Part shown: piece after piece, positions 33,046-44,363 of the stretch
Position numbering within the stretch: position 1 is the first letter of the stretch
How the letters are laid out: the number at the start of each line of letters is the position of its first letter
Assembly: GCF_016900115.1 (NCBI RefSeq)
Contig: NZ_JACJJQ010000007.1
Span: 1-64,000, forward strand
Reading direction: 5' to 3'
Source: Limosilactobacillus alvi
GTDB lineage: Bacteria > Bacillota > Bacilli > Lactobacillales > Lactobacillaceae
Length of the DNA stretch: 64,000 nucleotides
The notes under the pieces: generated by a model
Told to the model about the DNA's origin: nothing
Databases searched by the model: none
Seen by the model: the letters and a program-made list of their open reading frames with translations, nothing else
Made by a program: the position numbers and the translations under genes

Positions 33046-34794
33046 TTATTTAAACGTTTTCCGCTCTTTAGCAACTTCCAATAATTTCTGCCGTAAGTTC
33101 TTATCAACGGCATAAATATATAGTCCGTGAACTCCTCGTGTCAAGAGAACATTCAATTCGTTTTGAATTAATTCCTTGGCAAAATTTTTCTTGGAGCCAT
33201 CAGCTAAAGTCCGATTTTGAACGGCATCCTTATTGGCATGCTTTTCCGGATAGAAAACAACCTTACCATTTTCAAAACCAACACTTGGTCCAATGATCAG
33301 GCCAGCATAGTTAAGATCAGACCCCTGAACGGTATAAATTGACCCAACTTCACCGATGGTATCTACCTGTTCAGCCCAAGAGAGCTTTTTATAGTTAACA
33401 GAACGGTGCTTTGGCTTAATTTGTTCATTCCATGGAAGTTCCCAATTAAATTCTTCATCGCGGACCATCCAGTACAGATCATCTTTCGGTTTGGAAGCGG
33501 ACGAAAACTTCCAGTCAAAAGTGGCAATAATCCGGGAAATCCCATTAGCATAGTGACTTTCGATATCTTCACTATTTTTAGCTTTAACCGCTGCTTCAAG
33601 TTTTTGTGGGGAATCGAAAATCTGAATTTCATATTTATCATCCACTGGCAGTGGATTAATAACGTGGCCCTTTCCAAAATCATCAATCCAATTGACCGTT
33701 GCTTGTGAAGCATCAATCCGCATTTGGTGAGTTAACTTAATTAGATTTCGTTCCCGTTTTGCCTCATCCTCAAGTTCTGCAATTTGCGAATGGGTAAGTA
33801 CCTGTTGAGTCCGGACAATTTGGTTAGGATCAAAGACTAAAATGACTACTTTGGCCCGTTTTTGTAAGTCACGCAGTTGATTCTTACCTTTATAGGCTTG
33901 TTTTCCTTGCGTCCAAAGTAAATGACCTTCGTCTACTAAGATGACATCAACTTGTTTATCTTCCTCTTTTTCACTATTAATGAAAATCGTTGGCTTAGAA
34001 ACTTTTGCTTCTCCTAAGCCAAGCTTTGTTGCGACATTCTTATAAACCTTGAGTTGCTGGTCATGATTAACTAACAATCGGGCATCAATCTTCGCTTCTG
34101 GATCACAAAGATCATAAAAAAGGCTACTTAACAAAACCGTCTTTCCGGCCCCGGCTTCCCCTTCAACCAAAATTAACTGGCCAAGTTGATTATGGGGTAC
34201 CGCTCTGGCAACCCGATCAAGAATTAAATTTTTAGCATCCAATTGTTCTTCGGTCAATTTATGGAAGGGTGAAGCTTTGAAAATCGCTAAATCTTTCAAC
34301 AGGTCCATTGCCGGAAATAACTTGGCATCCCGATAATGAAGCTTATTCCAAATTTGTTTAAAAATATGGTCAGCTTCTTCAACCGGGTAATATTGATCTT
34401 GGCTATTCGTCCGTCGATTATAGAGCGCGTTAACGTTTTCAACACTTCCCAAGTACAGCATTAGCCGATTTTCGATATCTAGGGTTAGGGACTTGTTGAA
34501 GTGCTTATTAGCAATTACATACATATTTGCTGTCCTTGAATGAGATAGTTTTTTCCAATCATCCCGCTTCTTCGGGTCGTCATGCAAATGTTGGGAAGTT
34601 CGGTGAACAATATTGTTAGTTTCCCCCACATAAACGGAATAAGAGCGCGCTTTTCCTTTATCCTTAACCACATAAACGGTTGGGTAACGCCGTACTAATT
34701 TTCCCTTACTCGTGGTTGGATCAATTTCCTGTAGTTCTTCTAAACCTTGTTCATTATAAGAAAATTCACTGATGAGGACTTCTGGTTCGTTCAT
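33046..34794 (-). CDS. GIY-YIG nuclease plus DUF2075 helicase-like protein
   Basis: About 582 residues. An N-terminal GIY-YIG-like domain (YPTVYVVKDKG, later YVGETNN, about 36-65) is followed by a DUF2075/SF1-type ATPase: Walker A GEAGAGKT (about 212-219), Walker B VILVDEGHLLW, FDPNQIV and GSIYTVQGSDLNYAGLI, with LNVLLTRG near the end. Such single-gene nuclease-helicase fusions are scattered in accessory regions and are suspected in defence or DNA processing; the role is unproven. Start at ATG 34794 because GGAG is 6 nt upstream. Confidence 0.88.
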   Translation of the reverse strand: MNEPEVLISEFSYNEQGLEELQEIDPTTSKGKLVRRYPTVYVVKDKGKARSYSVYVGETNNIVHRTSQHLHDDPKKRDDWKKLSHSRTANMYVIANKHFNKSLTLDIENRLMLYLGSVENVNALYNRRTNSQDQYYPVEEADHIFKQIWNKLHYRDAKLFPAMDLLKDLAIFKASPFHKLTEEQLDAKNLILDRVARAVPHNQLGQLILVEGEAGAGKTVLLSSLFYDLCDPEAKIDARLLVNHDQQLKVYKNVATKLGLGEAKVSKPTIFINSEKEEDKQVDVILVDEGHLLWTQGKQAYKGKNQLRDLQKRAKVVILVFDPNQIVRTQQVLTHSQIAELEDEAKRERNLIKLTHQMRIDASQATVNWIDDFGKGHVINPLPVDDKYEIQIFDSPQKLEAAVKAKNSEDIESHYANGISRIIATFDWKFSSASKPKDDLYWMVRDEEFNWELPWNEQIKPKHRSVNYKKLSWAEQVDTIGEVGSIYTVQGSDLNYAGLIIGPSVGFENGKVVFYPEKHANKDAVQNRTLADGSKKNFAKELIQNELNVLLTRGVHGLYIYAVDKNLRQKLLEVAKERKTFK

Positions 34795-34860
34795 ATTTTT
34801 CTCCATTGCAAAATTTGATTTATTGTAATTTTAAGTTAAATCAAGGTTGATTACAATTTA

Positions 34861-35883
34861 CTAGTGATACTGATTAATCCGCAACTCATCCACCGGGATT
34901 CGACTGTAATTAAAATCAAGGTTTTCGACATATTTCAAATCATCTAACCACTTAGTAATTGCTACATCGAATTTAGAATTATTTTGGTTTCGATTAATCA
35001 AATAAATTAGGTGGTTGCAAATCTCCCCCCGGGTTAAATCACCGTTGATGATAATTTAACGTAAGATTGACCGACGTTGAACTTTGCTCAAATTTAATTG
35101 GGCATTGACATTGTAGCCTAACATATGCAAGTGTGATTCAGGGTTTCCATAAATGCTATCGTCATTTGAATTTTCAACTTTCAAATACTTAGGTAGCCAA
35201 AAATCAGTCGTTACCACCTTACAGAGTAAGCGGCCTCGTTTTTTCAACCTTTGGTAGACCCGTTCCAAGACAAAGAACTTATCACAAGTCTGGCAGTAAA
35301 CGGCCGGAAAGCGTACCTTTTGATATTTCTTTCCAATATCAATTGAAACAATTCCGGCGATGTCATATAAATTATGATCATGAGCAACGCACTTGGTAAA
35401 ATTCGACCGGGTTAAGAAGCAGTTGCTATCCATTTCATATTGGTATAAGTCCTTCAATTCACCTTTCTTCCGCTGACGCCCTTGAACATGGGTCCGTGCA
35501 ACTTTTTTAGGTTTTGAACTTTGCTTGACTTTCCTTTGAACTGGTTGCTTTGATCGCTTCTTTTTGGTCGACTTTACCTTTTTCGTTACGGTAACCCGTT
35601 TAACTGCGGTACCAGTTACTGGATCCTTTTGGATTACCGTGCTTTGTTTTGTTTCTGGCGTGACCTCCAGTTTGATTTCTGGCTGCGTACTTGTCTGTGA
35701 TAGTCGACTAGCTACTCCGACTTCAGCTTCAATCTCAGCTTTTGGTGGTGCGACCGCGACTTTATTTACCCTGTTTTTTTCCGACCTTTCGTCATCTTGC
35801 CCAGTTTTCTTTGGTTGGTTAACCTTCAATGCCGCAACTCCCAAACAAGTCAACATTATACAAAAGCCAACAACATCTAACAT
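34861..35883 (-). pseudogene. membrane-anchored CXXC-containing protein interrupted by TAA
   Basis: From ATG 35883 the frame encodes an N-terminal hydrophobic anchor, a Lys/Arg-rich linker (about 40-140) and a conserved-looking domain with CQTC. It stops at TAA 35056-35058. The same frame then stays open for 65 more codons, clearly protein-like (GDLTRGEICNHLIYLIN, then KWLDDLKYVENLDF), to TAG at 34861. I infer an ancestral protein of about 340 residues broken by one nonsense change. Family not recognised; it sits upstream of the GIY-YIG helicase in the same direction. Confidence 0.8.
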
Positions 35884-35892
35884 CCCCATCAC

Positions 35893-36310
35893 CTACTATT
35901 AATTATTCCCCCATATCAGCTAGCCTACTAACCGATAAATGATACATGCAAATATCAACATATATCATTTTACTAGAAATATCCTCGCTGTCCATAAACC
36001 GCTTACATAAAAATTACCTTTTTACGGATTCTTTTAATTCAATCTTATTAACTTCGCTTTTCCCCATCTGCTTTTTGAAGGATCTGCAAGCCCTAATTTT
36101 CCGCCACTTTTGACGGTTAGCTTGGTGATACGCCACAAAATTAGCGACGTCAAGCTGATTTAGATCGGAAAATTCACTGTCACGAAGGTTTCCTCCCGAC
36201 TTCTTTTTACTGCGTTCAACATCATCGAACCCTGCGTTCTATACTTTCGAATGACCTCTCCACTAAAGATCATGTTAAACTTTTCACAGATACTCAAGGA
36301 GGTTATAACA
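35893..36310. other. gap with a decayed minus-strand coding fragment
   Basis: At 36014-36238 the minus strand has about 74 open codons without any start codon (FDDVERSKKKSGGNLRDSEF, then LDVANFVAYHQANRQKWRKI). The composition is protein-like and it ends in a proper stop, so it appears to be the C-terminus of a lost gene of the same eroding island. The rest is AT-rich, ending in the promoter of the Old Yellow Enzyme gene. Confidence 0.55.
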
Positions 36311-37528
36311 ATGAAGCAATTAACTGACAAAGTAACTTTTCCCAATGGTGCCACGCTTAGTTCTCGTTTAGTCCAACCACCAATGTTAACTAACAGTGGT
36401 GATCATGGCTTTGTTACCCAAGACACCCTCGACTACTATGGCGCCCGGTCAAACTCGGCTGCAATGGTAATCGTCGAATACACCAGCGTTAGTGAAAATG
36501 GGGGTCCTTCCCGGAGTTGGGCAGACGATCGGGAACAATTGGCAATTTACGATGACAAGTTCATCCCCCAAATGACCAAGCTTGCGACCACCTTAAAGCA
36601 GGACGGTAATAAAGCCCTTCTCCAAATCGTTCACTCTGGGCGGGAAGCTAATTACCTGCCAAAGTTAGGCAAAAAGGTTTACGCTCCGAGTGCTATTGAC
36701 TTTAGCTTCTTAGACTACCCCGTTTATGAACTAAGTGATGCCCAAATCCGTCAAATTATTAAGGACTTCGGGGCAGCCACGCTCCGGGCCATCAAATGTG
36801 GCTTTGATGGGGTTGAAATTCACGGCGCCAACCACTACTTGATCCAAGAATTTTTCTCCAAGTGGTCCAACAAGCGGACTGATCACTGGGGTGGTTCCTT
36901 AGCCAAGCGGATGAACTTCGCTAAGGAAGTGACTGCTGAAGTCATGCGGGTCGTTAAGGCAGAAGCACCAAAGGACTTTATCGTCGGTTACCGGATCTCA
37001 CCGGAAGAAATTCATGATGAAATTGGCTACACCTGGCATGAATCAACTCAATTAATCCAAGCCTTAACCACTGAATTTGACCTGGATTACATCCATCTCT
37101 CCTTGCCAGCTTACAATGAAAAGCCAGCGGATTCCGACAAGACCTTTGCCGAACTCTTCCAACCCGTCTTGAACGGAAAAAAAGAAATTATCGTCGGTAA
37201 TGTAATGAATGAAGCCGATGCCAAGGATGCTTTAAACTATACTGACTTAGTAGCGGTTGGCCGGGCTTCAATTATTGATCCTCTCTTTGCTCACAAGATC
37301 GTGACTGGTCACGGCGATGACATCATCACCAAGATTTCCCCAGAACAAGTCAAGCTTGCCAAGATGACGTCTGGGCTTATTAACCTCTTCTCCGACATGA
37401 AGATGGAACCACATCTACCAGGGAGAGAATCCATCGCTATTCTCCATAAGTCTGGTTCCCTGGACGCCAGTGTTATTCATAACGGGACAAAGTCGGACTT
37501 AAAGGATATTGAAGAAGGAAAACTGTAA
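36311..37528 (+). CDS. NADH-dependent flavin oxidoreductase (Old Yellow Enzyme family)
   Basis: About 405 residues, FMN-binding TIM barrel. VQPPMLTNSG at the N-terminus, GCFDGVEIH-like FDGVEIHGANHYLIQEFFS in the centre and AVGRASIIDPLFAHK toward the end are family hallmarks; the His/Asn pair in HGAN should bind the substrate carbonyl. Likely reduces activated C=C bonds; physiological substrate unknown. ATG 36311 follows AAGGAGG; an upstream open extension has no such signal. Confidence 0.92.
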   Translation: MKQLTDKVTFPNGATLSSRLVQPPMLTNSGDHGFVTQDTLDYYGARSNSAAMVIVEYTSVSENGGPSRSWADDREQLAIYDDKFIPQMTKLATTLKQDGNKALLQIVHSGREANYLPKLGKKVYAPSAIDFSFLDYPVYELSDAQIRQIIKDFGAATLRAIKCGFDGVEIHGANHYLIQEFFSKWSNKRTDHWGGSLAKRMNFAKEVTAEVMRVVKAEAPKDFIVGYRISPEEIHDEIGYTWHESTQLIQALTTEFDLDYIHLSLPAYNEKPADSDKTFAELFQPVLNGKKEIIVGNVMNEADAKDALNYTDLVAVGRASIIDPLFAHKIVTGHGDDIITKISPEQVKLAKMTSGLINLFSDMKMEPHLPGRESIAILHKSGSLDASVIHNGTKSDLKDIEEGKL

Positions 37529-37544
37529 AAGGCATCTTTTATTC

Positions 37545-37575
37545 AAACTGTCAGGATTTCACCTGGCAGTTTTTA
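37545..37575 (+). terminator. terminator after the flavin oxidoreductase
   Basis: AAACTGTCAGG pairs with CCTGGCAGTTT (one mismatch) and TTATTTT follows. Confidence 0.8.
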
Positions 37576-37589
37576 TTTTGCCCAAATCC

Positions 37590-37632
37590 TAAAAACGACA
37601 CTGCACAGATCCACCAGATCTGTACGGTGTCG
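37590..37632 (-). terminator. terminator after the LysR gene
   Basis: CGACAC/GTGTCG and ACAGATC/GATCTGT stacked stems; on the minus strand the hairpin is followed by TTTTTAGG. Confidence 0.75.
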
Positions 37633-37670
37633 AATATGGCAAAATGCTAGATTTCGCTTTCACCCTTCAA

Positions 37671-38576
37671 TTATTTTCCGGCAATGTCATGATTGACCAT
37701 CGTAATGTAATCCTGAATTGGCTTGGTGACAGCTTGTTGACGCGTGACCCAGCCAATCGCAAAGCGGTCATCAGTTAAGTTTCCAATTTGGCGAGACGGC
37801 AAGGTTTTAATTCCATCAAAAGAGGACCATTTGGCCTGCCAATCACGGGCCAGTCCGACACAGTTTAGGTCATGGACCGCCCGGTAGATCGCCCACCCAT
37901 CATCAGTCTCTAAGATTTTTGGCAAAGGGCCACACAAGTACTGCAGGTGCGCAAAGATCCGATCATTATAAGGATCACTAAAAAGAGCAAATCTTTGGGA
38001 CTTAAGGTCATCTAAGGTCAGTTTGCTTTTTGCGAGCAAGGGATTGTCTTTTCCCATCAATAGTTTTAGATGCCCCTGATGGACTGGCAGAAACTTGAGG
38101 CCATTAAGTTCATTCTGGTTAACCTGATTAATGGCTAGAAAGCCAAAATCGATCTGATGATCACGGATTGCTTGGATAATCCGCGGGACTGGTTTTTGAA
38201 CAATTGTCATCGTTAAACGATCATGATACTGGCGCCGAAGTTTGAAATAGTTATCAATAAAAGGTTTCAGTAAGGTATTCCCATAAGCAAAAGTCAACTG
38301 TTCGACCTGGTTATTCGGGGCGAGGCTTTGGGCAACCAACTTGAGATCCGACCGGTTCGTTAACAAAGTCAGCATTTGCGGTAACAGTTCTTGCCCTTGG
38401 GGCGTTAGAAAAGAGCCCTTGGCAGTCCGGTCAAATAATTTTAAGCCTAATTCCCCTTCTAATTCAGTAACGGCATGGCTTAAAGCTGATTTACTTACGT
38501 GCAAAATCATCGCGGTTTTCTGAAGCGAATGTTGATTAGCAAGTTCAGTGACGTATAAGAGTTGTTCGAAGGTCAT
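37671..38576 (-). CDS. LysR family transcriptional regulator
   Basis: 301 residues. HTH at about 16-36 (LQKTAMILHVSKSALSHAV), then the LTTR effector-binding domain. It is convergent with the flavin oxidoreductase and divergent from a possible small gene at 38707; regulated genes are not evident. Confidence 0.9.
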   Translation of the reverse strand: MTFEQLLYVTELANQHSLQKTAMILHVSKSALSHAVTELEGELGLKLFDRTAKGSFLTPQGQELLPQMLTLLTNRSDLKLVAQSLAPNNQVEQLTFAYGNTLLKPFIDNYFKLRRQYHDRLTMTIVQKPVPRIIQAIRDHQIDFGFLAINQVNQNELNGLKFLPVHQGHLKLLMGKDNPLLAKSKLTLDDLKSQRFALFSDPYNDRIFAHLQYLCGPLPKILETDDGWAIYRAVHDLNCVGLARDWQAKWSSFDGIKTLPSRQIGNLTDDRFAIGWVTRQQAVTKPIQDYITMVNHDIAGK

Positions 38577-38706
38577 TGTATCTTTCCATCCTAATTTGTT
38601 ATAGAGAACTTAGCTCAATCTCAATTGTAAGTAGCAAAACATTGATTGTAAACGGCATCATGAGCTTCATACTAAACCTATTTTACTAATCAAGGAGGTT
38701 GTGCGT

Positions 38707-38955
38707 ATGCGCCAATGCCACTTTCTAGGTGACTACTTTGAAATTAAACGACAGCTAAAGCACAACCTTGTTGATTTGAAGTATCGGCATCATAAAAGAG
38801 TACCGAGAGCGACAAAAAGTTTTTCAGAACTTAGCCGACTAATTCGGGCGTTGCCAGTTACACCGATTCAAAGTAATCGTAGTTATTCAAATGTTTACTT
38901 AGCTGATCAGAATTCATGTCTCACCCCAGTCATCCATGGGAAAATTCACCAATAG
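38707..38955 (+). CDS. possible small basic protein
   Basis: 82 codons from ATG 38707, which has a strong AAGGAGG eight nt upstream. The product is basic (many Lys, Arg, His), soluble and not recognised. Codon use is unremarkable. It could be a real small protein controlled by the divergent LysR, or a remnant whose ribosome binding site survives. Confidence 0.35.
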   Translation: MRQCHFLGDYFEIKRQLKHNLVDLKYRHHKRVPRATKSFSELSRLIRALPVTPIQSNRSYSNVYLADQNSCLTPVIHGKIHQ

Positions 38956-38980
38956 AGCGTTGCTCAAGCCGCATAAATAA

Positions 38981-40126
<1,146 letters not shown>

Positions 40127-40169
40127 ATTACGCAATTAATTTAATGAAATTTACTTAATTATAAAAAGC

Positions 40170-40217
40170 TTTACACTTGCTTGGTATCCTTCTATATTGA
40201 AAATGTAAGCGATTACA
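40170..40217 (+). promoter_or_regulatory. promoter and operator of the beta-galactoside operon
   Basis: TTTACA (40170-40175), 17-bp spacer, TATATT (40193-40198). TGTAAGCGATTACA (40204-40217) overlaps the transcription start; it fits both LacI-family and cre consensus, so regulator and CcpA control are both possible. Confidence 0.8.
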
Positions 40218-40240
40218 ATGAATGATTGGAGGAATTAACC

Positions 40241-41692
40241 ATGCAAGTTTCTGCTAAGCAAGCCCCAACTACCGCTCATCATGGTGGTCACTGGGTTTCA
40301 AAATTATCGTTTTGCTTTGGTAACCTTGGTCACTCGGCCTTTTATGGCGTAATGAGCACTTATTTTATTATTTTTGTTACGAGTGACATGTTTACCGGCG
40401 TTAACAAAGCTACCTCAACCAAATTAATTAGTCTAATCACCGGATTAATTGTTGGGGTCAGAATCTTAGAACTTTTAATTGATCCGATGTTAGGAAACAT
40501 TATTGATAACACCAAGTCCAAATGGGGTAAGTTCAAGCCTTGGATTATTTGGGGAAATATTGTCAGTGCCATCCTACTAGTTATCCTCTTCACTGGAATC
40601 TTTGGCATCTTCAAATTAAATGCCACCCTCTTTGCAATTCTTTTTGTGATTATCTTTATTACCTTTGATGTTTTCTACTCCCTTTCCGATATTTCTTACT
40701 GGGGAATGGTTCCCGCTTTAAGTGAAGATTCTAAGGAACGGGGAGTTTACACTTCGCTTGGCGCTTTCGCCGGCACGATTGGCTGGAACGGTTTAACAAT
40801 TGTCGTAGTACCAATCACCACCTACTTCACCTTCCTCGCAACTGGGAAGCACGAACAAGGCAGTCAAGGTTGGCTCGCCTTCGCAATCATCTTTTCCTTG
40901 TTGGCCCTCTTAAGTGCGATTGTTGTTGCCTTAGGGACGAAGGAAAATGATAATTCTATTCGGCAAGCTGCTCAAGACAAGACGACCTTACGGCAAGTTT
41001 TCTCAGCTATTTTTCACAATGATCAAATTCTTTGGCCAAGTTTAGCCTACCTGCTTTACTCCTTAGCCTACGTTATGACCAACGGAGTGCTTTACTACCT
41101 TTACAAGTACGTCCTTGGTAAACCTGGACAGTTCTGGATTGTTGGAGTCATTGCCACCATTATCGGTTTCTGTACCAGTCCTCTCTTCCCAATCCTAAAT
41201 AAGTACATCCCCCGGAAGGTCCTCTTTTGTGCCGGCCAAGTTTCAATGTTTTTTGCCTACCTGATCTTCCTCTTCTTGCGGAATAACATCTTTATGTTGG
41301 ACGTTGGATTAGTCCTCTTCAACATCAACTTTGCCCAATTAGTTACGGTTTTGACCTTAACCGATGCTATCGAATACGGACAATTAAAGAATGGGCAACG
41401 GAACGAAGCAGTTGTCCTTGCCGTCCGGCCAATGATTGACAAACTAACTGGGGCGATCTCCAACGGATTAGTTGGTTACATCGCCGTGGCCGCAAACATG
41501 ACTGGCTCTGCCACGGCTGCCAGCATGACCGCCAAGGATATTCATACCTTCGATAGTTTGGCCTTCTACATCCCATTAGCCTTAGCCATTTGTTCAATCT
41601 TAGTTATGCTCTTCAAGGTTACCTTGACTGAAAAGAAGCACGATGAAGTTGTCAAAGAACTCGAAGAGCAAATTGCCGCAAAGGAGAATTAA
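40241..41692 (+). CDS. GPH-family sugar:cation symporter
   Basis: About 483 residues with 12 membrane helices. The N-terminal FGNLGHSAFYGVMSTYF and LIDPMLGNIIDNTKSKWGKF segments identify the glycoside-pentoside-hexuronide family. No C-terminal EIIA domain is present, unlike streptococcal LacS. It probably imports lactose or another galactoside for the GH42 enzyme encoded next. ATG 40241 follows TTGGAGG. Confidence 0.92.
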   Translation: MQVSAKQAPTTAHHGGHWVSKLSFCFGNLGHSAFYGVMSTYFIIFVTSDMFTGVNKATSTKLISLITGLIVGVRILELLIDPMLGNIIDNTKSKWGKFKPWIIWGNIVSAILLVILFTGIFGIFKLNATLFAILFVIIFITFDVFYSLSDISYWGMVPALSEDSKERGVYTSLGAFAGTIGWNGLTIVVVPITTYFTFLATGKHEQGSQGWLAFAIIFSLLALLSAIVVALGTKENDNSIRQAAQDKTTLRQVFSAIFHNDQILWPSLAYLLYSLAYVMTNGVLYYLYKYVLGKPGQFWIVGVIATIIGFCTSPLFPILNKYIPRKVLFCAGQVSMFFAYLIFLFLRNNIFMLDVGLVLFNINFAQLVTVLTLTDAIEYGQLKNGQRNEAVVLAVRPMIDKLTGAISNGLVGYIAVAANMTGSATAASMTAKDIHTFDSLAFYIPLALAICSILVMLFKVTLTEKKHDEVVKELEEQIAAKEN

Positions 41693-41693
41693 T

Positions 41694-43709
41694 ATGTTCA
41701 AACGCAATCTACCAACCTTCTTATATGGTGGAGACTACAACCCCGACCAATGGCCTGCCGATACCTGGCACCACGATATTGAGGTTTTCAAACAAGCCGC
41801 CATTAACTCCGCCACCATCAACGTCTTTTCCTGGGCTGCACTAAATCCTGCTGAAGGAGTATATGACTTTAGCCAGCTTGACCAAATTGTCACTGAACTC
41901 AGTGCCGCCGAATTTAAGATCGTGATGGGGACTTCAACGGCTGCCATGCCCGCTTGGATGGTCAAAAAATATCCGGATATCGCTCGGGTCGACTACCAAG
42001 GACGGCGGCACAAGTTTGGTCAACGCCATAACTTCTGTCCAACTTCACCAACCTTTCGACGTTTAGCCAGTGATCTCGTTGATCACCTTGCTGCCCACTA
42101 TGTTGGTAATCGCCACATCGTAGCTTGGCACATCAATAATGAATACGGGGGCACTTGTTACTGCGACCAATGCCAAGCTAGCTTTCGGAAATGGCTTAAA
42201 GATCGTTATGGCACTTTAGAAGCCTTGAATAAGGCTTGGAACAACACCGTTTGGAGTCACCAAATCTTTGACTGGAACGAAATCGTTGTGCCAAATGAGC
42301 TTGGGGATGCCTGGGGTCCTGAAGGAAGCAATACCATTGTCGCTGGCTTGTCACTAGACTACCTTCGTTTCCAATCGGAAATGATGTTGGACGAATACAA
42401 GATGGAAAAGACAATCATTGAAAAATACGATCACCAAACCCCAATCTTGACCAACTTCCACAGTACGCCAAACAAGTTGATTGACTACCAAGCTTGGGCA
42501 AAAGATCAAGATATTGTTTCCTATGATTCTTACCCAGCTTATGATATGCCAACTTCTCGGCCCGCCTTTTTATACGATTTGATGCGAAGCCTTAAGCACC
42601 AGCCATTTATGTTGATGGAATCAACGCCAAGTCAGGTCAACTGGCAACCATATAGCCCCCTCAAACGACCGGGACAAATGGCGGCAACGGAGCTCCAAGC
42701 AGTTGCCCACGGAGCGGACACCGTTCAGTTCTTTCAATTAAAACAAGCAGTCGGAGGCTCTGAAAAGTTCCATGGGGCTGTCATTAGCCACAGTGGGCGG
42801 ACTGACACGCGAGCCTTCAAAGAAGTTCAAAAACTTGGCCAGACTCTCAAACAAATTGGGCCCACGGTACAGGGAAGTATGAACCATGCCAAAGTTGCTA
42901 TGCTTTTTGATTGGAGTAACTACTGGGCCCTGGAATACGTTGCTGGCATCACCCAAGATCTCGACTACATGGCCTTGATGATGGATTATTACCAACAACT
43001 TTACGATCGAAACATTCCGGTTGATATTGTCGGCACCGATGATGATCTTAGCCAATATTCCCTGGTTATCGCACCATACCTCTACCTATTAAAACCAGGA
43101 GTAGCCGCCCGGCTGAAGCAATATGTTAAAGCTGGCGGTCACTTCTTGACAACGATGATGGCAGGGATGGTCGATGAAAACGACAACGTTTACCTCGGTG
43201 GCTACCCTGGTCCATTGAAGGACCTGCTAGGGATTTGGGTTGAAGAAAGTGACGCTTTCCCGCCACACCAAGGCGTTAAGGTTGATCTTGCTGGTCAAAA
43301 CCTCAATGGATCCCTCTTAGCTGACATCATTCATCCCCAAGGAGCCCAGGTCATTGGTCAATACGCTAGTGAATTCTACGCTGGTACTCCAGCAATTACT
43401 AAGAATCAATTCGGTAAAGGCTTGGCTTGGTACGTCGGTACTCGCCTTGATTCAAGAAGTCTCAGTACTGTCATGGATCAAGTCTTACTGGAAGCCCAGA
43501 TTCATGGATTAACTACTAAACCAACCAAGGTTGAAGTTACCCAGCGGATTACAGCGGACGGTGAAAAATTAACCTTCATCTTAAACCTCTCAAATGAAGT
43601 CCAAGCCTTACCGGTTGAATTCACCAAGGGCTACTATGACTTGATCACCAAGCAAACGCCAACAGTAGAAATGCAACCATGGGAAGTTGCTGTTCTAACC
43701 TCCAAATAA
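41694..43709 (+). CDS. GH42 beta-galactosidase
   Basis: 671 residues, standard GH42 length. YGGDYNPDQWP opens the TIM barrel; acid/base Glu is about residue 150 (HINNEYGG) and the nucleophile Glu about 309 (MLMESTPSQ). A Cys cluster (CYCDQC) near 155-160 matches the metal site of GH42 enzymes. No signal peptide, so it hydrolyses imported galactosides or beta-galacto-oligosaccharides in the cytosol. Start AAAGGAG-ATG; it begins immediately after the transporter stop. Confidence 0.95.
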   Translation: MFKRNLPTFLYGGDYNPDQWPADTWHHDIEVFKQAAINSATINVFSWAALNPAEGVYDFSQLDQIVTELSAAEFKIVMGTSTAAMPAWMVKKYPDIARVDYQGRRHKFGQRHNFCPTSPTFRRLASDLVDHLAAHYVGNRHIVAWHINNEYGGTCYCDQCQASFRKWLKDRYGTLEALNKAWNNTVWSHQIFDWNEIVVPNELGDAWGPEGSNTIVAGLSLDYLRFQSEMMLDEYKMEKTIIEKYDHQTPILTNFHSTPNKLIDYQAWAKDQDIVSYDSYPAYDMPTSRPAFLYDLMRSLKHQPFMLMESTPSQVNWQPYSPLKRPGQMAATELQAVAHGADTVQFFQLKQAVGGSEKFHGAVISHSGRTDTRAFKEVQKLGQTLKQIGPTVQGSMNHAKVAMLFDWSNYWALEYVAGITQDLDYMALMMDYYQQLYDRNIPVDIVGTDDDLSQYSLVIAPYLYLLKPGVAARLKQYVKAGGHFLTTMMAGMVDENDNVYLGGYPGPLKDLLGIWVEESDAFPPHQGVKVDLAGQNLNGSLLADIIHPQGAQVIGQYASEFYAGTPAITKNQFGKGLAWYVGTRLDSRSLSTVMDQVLLEAQIHGLTTKPTKVEVTQRITADGEKLTFILNLSNEVQALPVEFTKGYYDLITKQTPTVEMQPWEVAVLTSK

Positions 43710-43763
43710 ATACCGTAAATTAGAATGCAAATACCAATTAAGGACAGTAAACCTCCCATTAAT

Positions 43764-43817
43764 AACAGGAGCTATCACCCCAAATCTATAGGTGACAGCT
43801 CCTGTTTAGTTTTTTTC
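43764..43817 (+). terminator. terminator of the beta-galactoside operon
   Basis: AACAGGAGCT pairs with AGCTCCTGTT, inner TCACC/GGTGA, and TTTAGTTTTTTT follows. Confidence 0.9.
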
Positions 43818-44363
43818 GTTATTTATCAACTAGAGAGTCGTGATTTTAAATTGATAATTTTGGCAAGTAAGGTTGCAACAGAATGCCAAAAAATAAGACG
43901 CATATTTGCGATTTTGATGGTGGCCTCGTTACTTGAAGGTTCATAGTAGGTTGTGGAGCACGAGCTAAAAACGCAAGCAATTCAAAAAGGCCAATTAATA
44001 TTCAATCTGTTACCGTAATTTTTAATGCCATTTGGGATGATGAAGCTTAATAACCAGCCACTTTCCCACATCGAAAATAACCAGTTTATTAACTTCTTAC
44101 ACCGGCTACTACGAAGTTTTTTCTATCCACTTTTGCCTTTAGCTTCCGCAAATTAATTTTATTAAATATCAGTGGTACTAAACTAGCTTAACTTCAAAAC
44201 GATACTTAATTAATTTAAACTAAGAACGTAGATAATCACGACATTTTAGTTAGGTAGCCTGGTAAACTTAAACATTAGAGAAAAATTAGAATAAACTTAA
44301 CTAATCCTTATTGAGCGCGTATGATAGCCCCATACTTGAATTTCACCGAAGGGGGTTAGTTAC
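43818..44363. other. 540-bp gene-free region with a possible gene remnant
   Basis: At 43883-44050 (plus) an ATG-initiated frame of 17 codons meets TGA, then continues open for 38 codons (RFIVGCGARAKNASNSKRP, then SVTVIFNAIWDDEA) to TAA. It may be a decayed small gene; not recognised. The remaining AT-rich sequence up to 44363 shows nothing else apart from the promoter of the MHS transporter. Confidence 0.35.

Noticed and set aside
43725-43946. Plus-strand 73-codon frame after the beta-galactosidase
   Set aside because: Covers the operon terminator and has no ribosome binding site.
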